This document shows, piece by piece, positions 59,850 to 64,000 of a stretch of DNA of 64,000 nt. Location of the stretch: the NCBI RefSeq assembly GCF_005280735.1, contig NZ_CP040077.1:4402001-4466000 (forward strand), read 5' to 3'. Position 1 is the stretch's first letter, and the number at the start of each line of letters is the position of its first letter. The position numbers were made by a program, and so were the translations under genes. The stretch is from Trinickia violacea. GTDB lineage: Bacteria > Pseudomonadota > Gammaproteobacteria > Burkholderiales > Burkholderiaceae. The notes beneath the pieces were generated by a model. The model saw only the letters and a list, made by a program, of their open reading frames with translations. It ran no database searches and had not been told where the DNA came from.

Positions 59850-60485
59850 TCAGTGCCGCACGAGCGCCATCATCGCGCCGAATCCGACGAACACGCCGCC
59901 CGTCAGGCGATTGAACGCCTTCGCGACGCTGCGGCTCTTGAGCGTCGCGCCGATGCGCAGGCCAAAGCCTGCGTAGACCAGGTACCAGCTCACCTCGATC
60001 ACCGCGAACGTCGCGACGAGAATGCCGAATTGCGGGAGCTTCGGCGCGGCCTCGTTGATGAACTGCGGCAACAGGGCCGCCGCGAACAGGATCGCCTTCG
60101 GGTTGCTGCTCGCGACCAGGAAGCCGTTGCGATAGAGCGCCGCGGGCGAACGGACGGGCTTTGCGGCGGCTTCGACGCTGTTTGCGTCAGGCGCTTCGTC
60201 GACCTTCGCGCGCCACGCCTTCACGCCGAGATACACGAGGTAGGCGGCGCCGATCAGCCGCAGCGCGTTGAACATCGCCGGCCATGCTTCGAGAAACACG
60301 CCGAGCCCCGCCGCCGACACTGACAGCATCAGCACCAGCGCCGACAGGCACCCCGCCATCGTCGCGCTCGCGCGGCGCAGGCCGTGCTGCGCGCCGTGCG
60401 TCATCACGAGCAGCATGTTGGGGCCGGGAATGGCGGAAACGACGAAAACGGTGGCGACGTAAAGCCACCAGGTATGCAGATTCAT
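59850..60485 (-). CDS. LysE/RhtB-family amino-acid exporter
   Basis: 211-residue inner-membrane exporter with about five to six hydrophobic segments. The N-terminal PGPNMLLVMTHGAQHGLRRA motif is the family signature, and GAAYLVYLGVKAWR follows the third segment. Members export threonine, homoserine, lysine or other amino acids; substrate not inferable. It is divergent from nothing close: a minus-strand dehydrogenase gene lies 143 bases upstream on the same strand. Confidence 0.92.
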   Translation of the reverse strand: MNLHTWWLYVATVFVVSAIPGPNMLLVMTHGAQHGLRRASATMAGCLSALVLMLSVSAAGLGVFLEAWPAMFNALRLIGAAYLVYLGVKAWRAKVDEAPDANSVEAAAKPVRSPAALYRNGFLVASSNPKAILFAAALLPQFINEAAPKLPQFGILVATFAVIEVSWYLVYAGFGLRIGATLKSRSVAKAFNRLTGGVFVGFGAMMALVRH

Positions 60486-60628
60486 GGCGATGGCGCGGGC
60501 TGGTGAGTCGGAATGGGCTGAACGGGTGATTATGCCTGCAAGCGTCGAATTATTCCGGGCGGCCGCGGCGCGCGGGCGCGTAGCCCGCCCACGCCGGTCG
60601 CCCGCATCGGCCGCCGGCTCGGCCCCGT

Positions 60629-61498
60629 TTAGCGCGCGGCGCGGCGCGCCGCCACTTGTCCGAGCACCGCGAAGTCCTTGTCGCCGTCGCCGTGCGCGAT
60701 CGCGTCGAGCAGGCTGTCGCGCACGACGCTCGCGATCGGCAGCGGCGTGGACGCGGCATCGCCGGCGGCGAGCGCGAGCCGCACGTCCTTCAAGCCCAGA
60801 CGCGCCTTGAACATCGCCGGCTCGTAGCGCCCCTCGGCGATCAGCTTGCCGTAGCCCTGGTACACGGGCCCGGGAAACGCGCTGCTCGTGATCACGTCAA
60901 GAAAATCCGACATCGCGACGCCATAGCCGCCGAGCAGCGCCGACGCTTCGCCGAGCGTCTCCACCGCCGAGGCCAGCGTGAAGTTCGCCGCGAGCTTCAC
61001 GACGTTCGCATGCTGCGGCAAGGAACCGAGGCGCCACGTCTTCTGCCCGATCGCATCGAATATCGGCTGCACGCGGTCGATCGCTTCGGCGGGGCCCGCC
61101 GCCATGATCGTGAGCTTCGCCGCGGCGGCCACGTCGGGACGTCCCATCACCGGCGCGGCCACATAGTTGAGCCCGCGCGCCGCGTGCTCGTGCGCGAGTT
61201 CCTCGGCGAAAGCGACCGAAACCGTCGCCAGGTTCACGTGAATCAGGCCGCGCGGCGCATGTTCGAGCAGCGCGGCATCGAACACCGCGCGCGCGGCCGC
61301 GTCGTCGGCGAGCATCGAGAGCACCGCATCGCCCGCGAACGCATGGGCGGGCGTTTCGACCACTTGCGCGCCGAGCGCCTCGAGCGAGCGCGCGCGCTCG
61401 GCCGTGCGGTTCCATACCCTGACGCGATGCCCCGCCTTCAGGAGATTCGCCACCATCGCGCTGCCCATGCTGCCCAGACCGATAAAACCGATATCCAT
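60629..61498 (-). CDS. NAD(P)-dependent beta-hydroxyacid dehydrogenase (HIBADH/GarR-like)
   Basis: 289 residues. The Rossmann nucleotide loop GFIGLGSMGSAM begins at residue 4, the substrate motif is HVNLATVSVAFAEELA, and the catalytic-lysine region is VKLAANFTLASAVETLGEA. The family includes 3-hydroxyisobutyrate, tartronate-semialdehyde and succinic-semialdehyde reductases; the actual substrate is unclear. GGAG precedes ATG 61498; a longer frame to 61669 is not used. A dehydratase gene lies about 1 kb away on the other strand, hinting at sugar-acid metabolism nearby. Confidence 0.9.
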   Translation of the reverse strand: MDIGFIGLGSMGSAMVANLLKAGHRVRVWNRTAERARSLEALGAQVVETPAHAFAGDAVLSMLADDAAARAVFDAALLEHAPRGLIHVNLATVSVAFAEELAHEHAARGLNYVAAPVMGRPDVAAAAKLTIMAAGPAEAIDRVQPIFDAIGQKTWRLGSLPQHANVVKLAANFTLASAVETLGEASALLGGYGVAMSDFLDVITSSAFPGPVYQGYGKLIAEGRYEPAMFKARLGLKDVRLALAAGDAASTPLPIASVVRDSLLDAIAHGDGDKDFAVLGQVAARRAAR

Positions 61499-61655
61499 GG
61501 ATTGCTCCTTCGTTTCTCCGCAAAGAACTAGCGAGTAGAGCACAAGCGCGTGAAGCTTGCTGGCGGCCGGATTCACTCGCCAAGCGCCGATTCGCATGAT
61601 GAAGAGACTGCCTGCCGGCCCGGCGAGCCGCTCGCCTTGGTGCCATACTGATCCG

Positions 61656-62447
61656 ATGGCTCCCGTCACCGCGACTTTCCGCTTCTATGAAGAGCTGAAC
61701 GACTTCATCGCCCGGCCGCTGCGCAGGCGGTCGTTCAGTTGCGTGTGCCCGCCCGCCGCGACGGCCAAACATATGATCGAAGCGCTCGGCGTGCCCCATA
61801 CGGAAGTCGAATTGATCCTCGTGAACGGGGAATCGGTCGGCTTCGAGCGGATTCTCGAGGACGGCGACCGCGTCGCGGTCTACCCCAAATTCGAGGCGCT
61901 CGACATCCGCCCGCTGCTGCGCGTGCGCGCCGAGCCGCTGCGCATGATCCGCTTCGTCGCCGACGCGCATCTCGGCGGCCTCGCGCAATTGCTGCGGCTC
62001 GCGGGTTTCGACACGCTCTACGACAATCACTACGCGGACGCCGCGATCGAAGCGCTCGCCGCCGCGGAACAACGGATCGTGCTCACCCGCGACCGCGAGC
62101 TGCTCAAGCGCCGCACGATCACCCACGGCTGCTACGTGCGCGCGCTGAAACCCGAGGCCCAGTTGCGCGAGATTTTCGGGCGGCTCGATCTCGCGGGCAG
62201 CGCGCGGCCGTTCCGGCTGTGCCTGACTTGCAATGCACCGCTGCGGCGGATCGAGAAAGAAGAAGTGGCTGACCGCGCGCCCCAGGGCGTGCTCGAACGT
62301 CATACTCAGTTCGTCACCTGCGACGTCTGCCGGCGGGTCTTCTGGGAAGGCTCGCACTGGAGGCGCATGCGCGCGCTGATGGACGCCGTCGTGGACGGCG
62401 TGCACGCCGTGCATGCCGCGCCGCCCGCCGCGGGAGGCGCACAATGA
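61656..62447 (+). CDS. Mut7-C RNase-domain protein with ubiquitin-like N-terminus
   Basis: 263 residues. The N-terminal 80 residues look like the ubiquitin-like Mut7-C companion domain (VTATFRFYEELNDFIARPLR ... GDRVAVYPKFEALDI). Then comes the PIN-like Mut7-C RNase domain (MIRFVADAHLGGLAQLLRLA, VLTRDRELLKRR), and a C-terminal zinc knuckle with CLTC and CDVC. It is likely an RNA-cleaving or RNA-binding enzyme; target unknown. The start at ATG 61656 is the first that fits the domain; no Shine-Dalgarno is seen, so it may be leaderless. Confidence 0.85.
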   Translation: MAPVTATFRFYEELNDFIARPLRRRSFSCVCPPAATAKHMIEALGVPHTEVELILVNGESVGFERILEDGDRVAVYPKFEALDIRPLLRVRAEPLRMIRFVADAHLGGLAQLLRLAGFDTLYDNHYADAAIEALAAAEQRIVLTRDRELLKRRTITHGCYVRALKPEAQLREIFGRLDLAGSARPFRLCLTCNAPLRRIEKEEVADRAPQGVLERHTQFVTCDVCRRVFWEGSHWRRMRALMDAVVDGVHAVHAAPPAAGGAQ

Positions 62448-62555
62448 TGGCTCGGGCGGCCGCGTGACGCGCGCGCCGCCGCCAACGCATCGCCGCCCCC
62501 TTTACACCACCGACCCCGCCATCAAACTTCAAACCAAGCCCCGGAGACACCCGCC

Positions 62556-64000
62556 ATGCGCCATCGCCCCGATTCGGACCAGCCGCACCGCCTGCGCAGC
62601 CGCCGCTGGTTCGACGATCCGTCCAACCCCGGCATGACCGCGCTCTATCTCGAGCGCTACATGAACTACGGCATCACGCGCGAAGAGCTGCAGTCGGGCA
62701 AGCCGATCGTCGGCATCGCGCAGACCGGGTCGGACCTGGCGCCGTGCAATCGTCATCACCTGGAGCTCGCCGGGCGCGTGCGCGACGGCATCCGCGACGC
62801 GGGCGGCATCCCGCTCGAATTCCCGGTCCATCCGATTCAGGAGACCGGCAAGCGCCCCACCGCCGCGCTCGACCGCAATCTCGCCTACCTCGGGCTCGTC
62901 GAGATCCTGCACGGTTATCCGATCGACGGCGTGGTCCTGACCACCGGCTGCGACAAGACCACGCCCGCGTGCCTGATGGCCGCCGCCACCGTCAACATCC
63001 CGGCGATCGTGCTCTCGGGCGGGCCGATGCTCGACGGCTGGTGGCACGGCAAGCTCGCGGGCTCGGGCACGGTCATCTGGCATGCGCGCAAGCGGCTCGC
63101 GGCGGGCGAGATCGATTACGAGGAATTCATGAACATGGTGGCGTCGTCGGCGCCGTCGGCGGGGCACTGCAATACGATGGGCACGGCGCTGTCGATGAAT
63201 TCGCTGGCTGAGGCGCTCGGCATGTCGCTGCCCGGCTGCGCCGCGATTCCCGCCCCGTATCGCGAGCGCGGACAGATGGCCTACGCCACCGGCAAACGCA
63301 TCGTCGGCATGATCCACGAGAACCTGCGCCCGTCGGACATCATGACCCAGGGCGCGTTCGAGAACGCCGTGGTCGCGGCGGCCGCGCTCGGCGGGTCGTC
63401 GAATTGTCCGATTCACATGATCGCGATTGCGCGGCACATGGGCGTCGAGCACACGCTCGACGACTGGCAGCGGCTCGGGCCGGACGTGCCGCTCCTGGTC
63501 GATTGCCAGCCGGCCGGGCGTTTTCTCGGCGAGGCGTTCCATCGCGCGGGCGGCGTGCCGGCGGTCATGAAAGAGCTGCTCGATGCCGGCAAGCTGGACG
63601 GCAGCGTGCGCACGGTCACGGGACGCACGCTGGCCGAAGACCTCGCGAACGTCGCCGAGCCGGATCGCGAAGTGATTCGCCGCTACGCAGAACCGCTCAA
63701 GGAAGCCGCGGGCTATGTCGTGATGTCGGGCAACCTGTTCGACAGCGCCGTCATGAAGATCAGCGTGATCGATTCGGCGTTCCGCAAGCGCTTCCTCTCC
63801 GATCCTGAGCATCCCGATGTGTTCGAAGGACGCGCCGTCGTGTTCGAAGGGCCCGAGGATTATCACGAGCGCATTGAAGATCCCGAGCTCGGCGTCGACG
63901 CCCAATCGGTGCTCGTGATCCGCAATAGCGGCCCGGTCGGGTATCCGGGCGGCGCCGAGGTCGTCAACATGCAGCCGCCCGCCGCGCTCATCAAGGAAGG
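62556..64000 (+). CDS. IlvD/Edd-family sugar-acid dehydratase (3' end beyond window)
   Basis: The first 481 residues of an iron-sulfur dehydratase related to L-arabonate/D-xylonate dehydratase and, more distantly, IlvD. Cluster- and Mg-binding regions are visible: TGSDLAPCNRHHLEL, VVLTTGCDKTTPACLMA, and SSAPSAGHCNTMGTALSMNSL, giving the three usual Cys positions. The long IRNSGPVGYPGGAEVVNMQPP near the cut is also typical. CCGGAGA precedes ATG 62556. It lies 108 bases after the Mut7-C gene. Confidence 0.93.
   Translation, partial: MRHRPDSDQPHRLRSRRWFDDPSNPGMTALYLERYMNYGITREELQSGKPIVGIAQTGSDLAPCNRHHLELAGRVRDGIRDAGGIPLEFPVHPIQETGKRPTAALDRNLAYLGLVEILHGYPIDGVVLTTGCDKTTPACLMAAATVNIPAIVLSGGPMLDGWWHGKLAGSGTVIWHARKRLAAGEIDYEEFMNMVASSAPSAGHCNTMGTALSMNSLAEALGMSLPGCAAIPAPYRERGQMAYATGKRIVGMIHENLRPSDIMTQGAFENAVVAAAALGGSSNCPIHMIAIARHMGVEHTLDDWQRLGPDVPLLVDCQPAGRFLGEAFHRAGGVPAVMKELLDAGKLDGSVRTVTGRTLAEDLANVAEPDREVIRRYAEPLKEAAGYVVMSGNLFDSAVMKISVIDSAFRKRFLSDPEHPDVFEGRAVVFEGPEDYHERIEDPELGVDAQSVLVIRNSGPVGYPGGAEVVNMQPPAALIKE

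Overview
The window reads as GC-rich chromosomal DNA from a Burkholderiaceae betaproteobacterium (Burkholderia, Paraburkholderia or a close relative). The grounds are the order of the translation and transcription genes, the paaABCDE-paaR arrangement, the fused indolepyruvate ferredoxin oxidoreductase, and neighbouring genes of a kind typical of that family (DUF2844-DUF3443 pair, RcsB-like orphan regulator). No species call is possible from the sequence alone. No transposon, prophage or CRISPR array is visible.

1-26.3 kb, information-processing block, all on the minus strand. Read in the direction of transcription it runs: rRNA promoter, 16S, tRNA-Ile, tRNA-Ala, 23S, 5S, terminator; then a separate promoter, tRNA-Tyr, tRNA-Gly, tRNA-Thr, tuf, tRNA-Trp, secE, nusG, rplK, rplA, rplJ, rplL, rpoB, rpoC, terminator; then recQ; then the str operon rpsL, rpsG, fusA and a second tuf, cut by the left edge. 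The two tuf copies are nearly identical.

26.4-36.6 kb, mixed metabolism and envelope. It holds a secreted SGNH hydrolase, a plus-strand trio (lipoprotein, small exported protein, lytic transglycosylase), zwf on the minus strand, and the phenylacetyl-CoA epoxidase operon paaABCDE. A perfect 16-bp palindrome in the paaA promoter is a likely PaaR operator. A DUF1835-type gene and the TetR regulator paaR follow the operon.

36.6-52.7 kb. It holds a GNAT acetyltransferase behind a complex leader, an Lrp-type regulator divergent from hppD, a tiny exported protein, the 1199-residue indolepyruvate ferredoxin oxidoreductase, a trimeric autotransporter adhesin, malic enzyme maeB, pyrE, an orphan LuxR-type response regulator, a PEBP-like exported protein and argC. 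hppD, the oxidoreductase and paa together point to aromatic amino-acid and phenylacetate catabolism.

52.7-59.8 kb, an envelope-flavoured accessory stretch and the most interesting part. It has two tandem paralogous lipoproteins, an OmpW-family porin, a dispersed hairpin repeat, a probable small RNA with its own promoter and terminator and two C/U-rich anti-Shine-Dalgarno segments, a stand-alone receiver protein, and a DUF2844-DUF3443 pair. The DUF3443 lipoprotein carries paired DTGS and DSGS motifs and other pepsin-like landmarks.

59.8-64 kb. It holds a LysE/RhtB exporter, a 3-hydroxyisobutyrate-dehydrogenase-like enzyme, a Mut7-C RNase-domain protein with a ubiquitin-like front end, and the 5' part of an IlvD/Edd-family sugar-acid dehydratase cut by the right edge.
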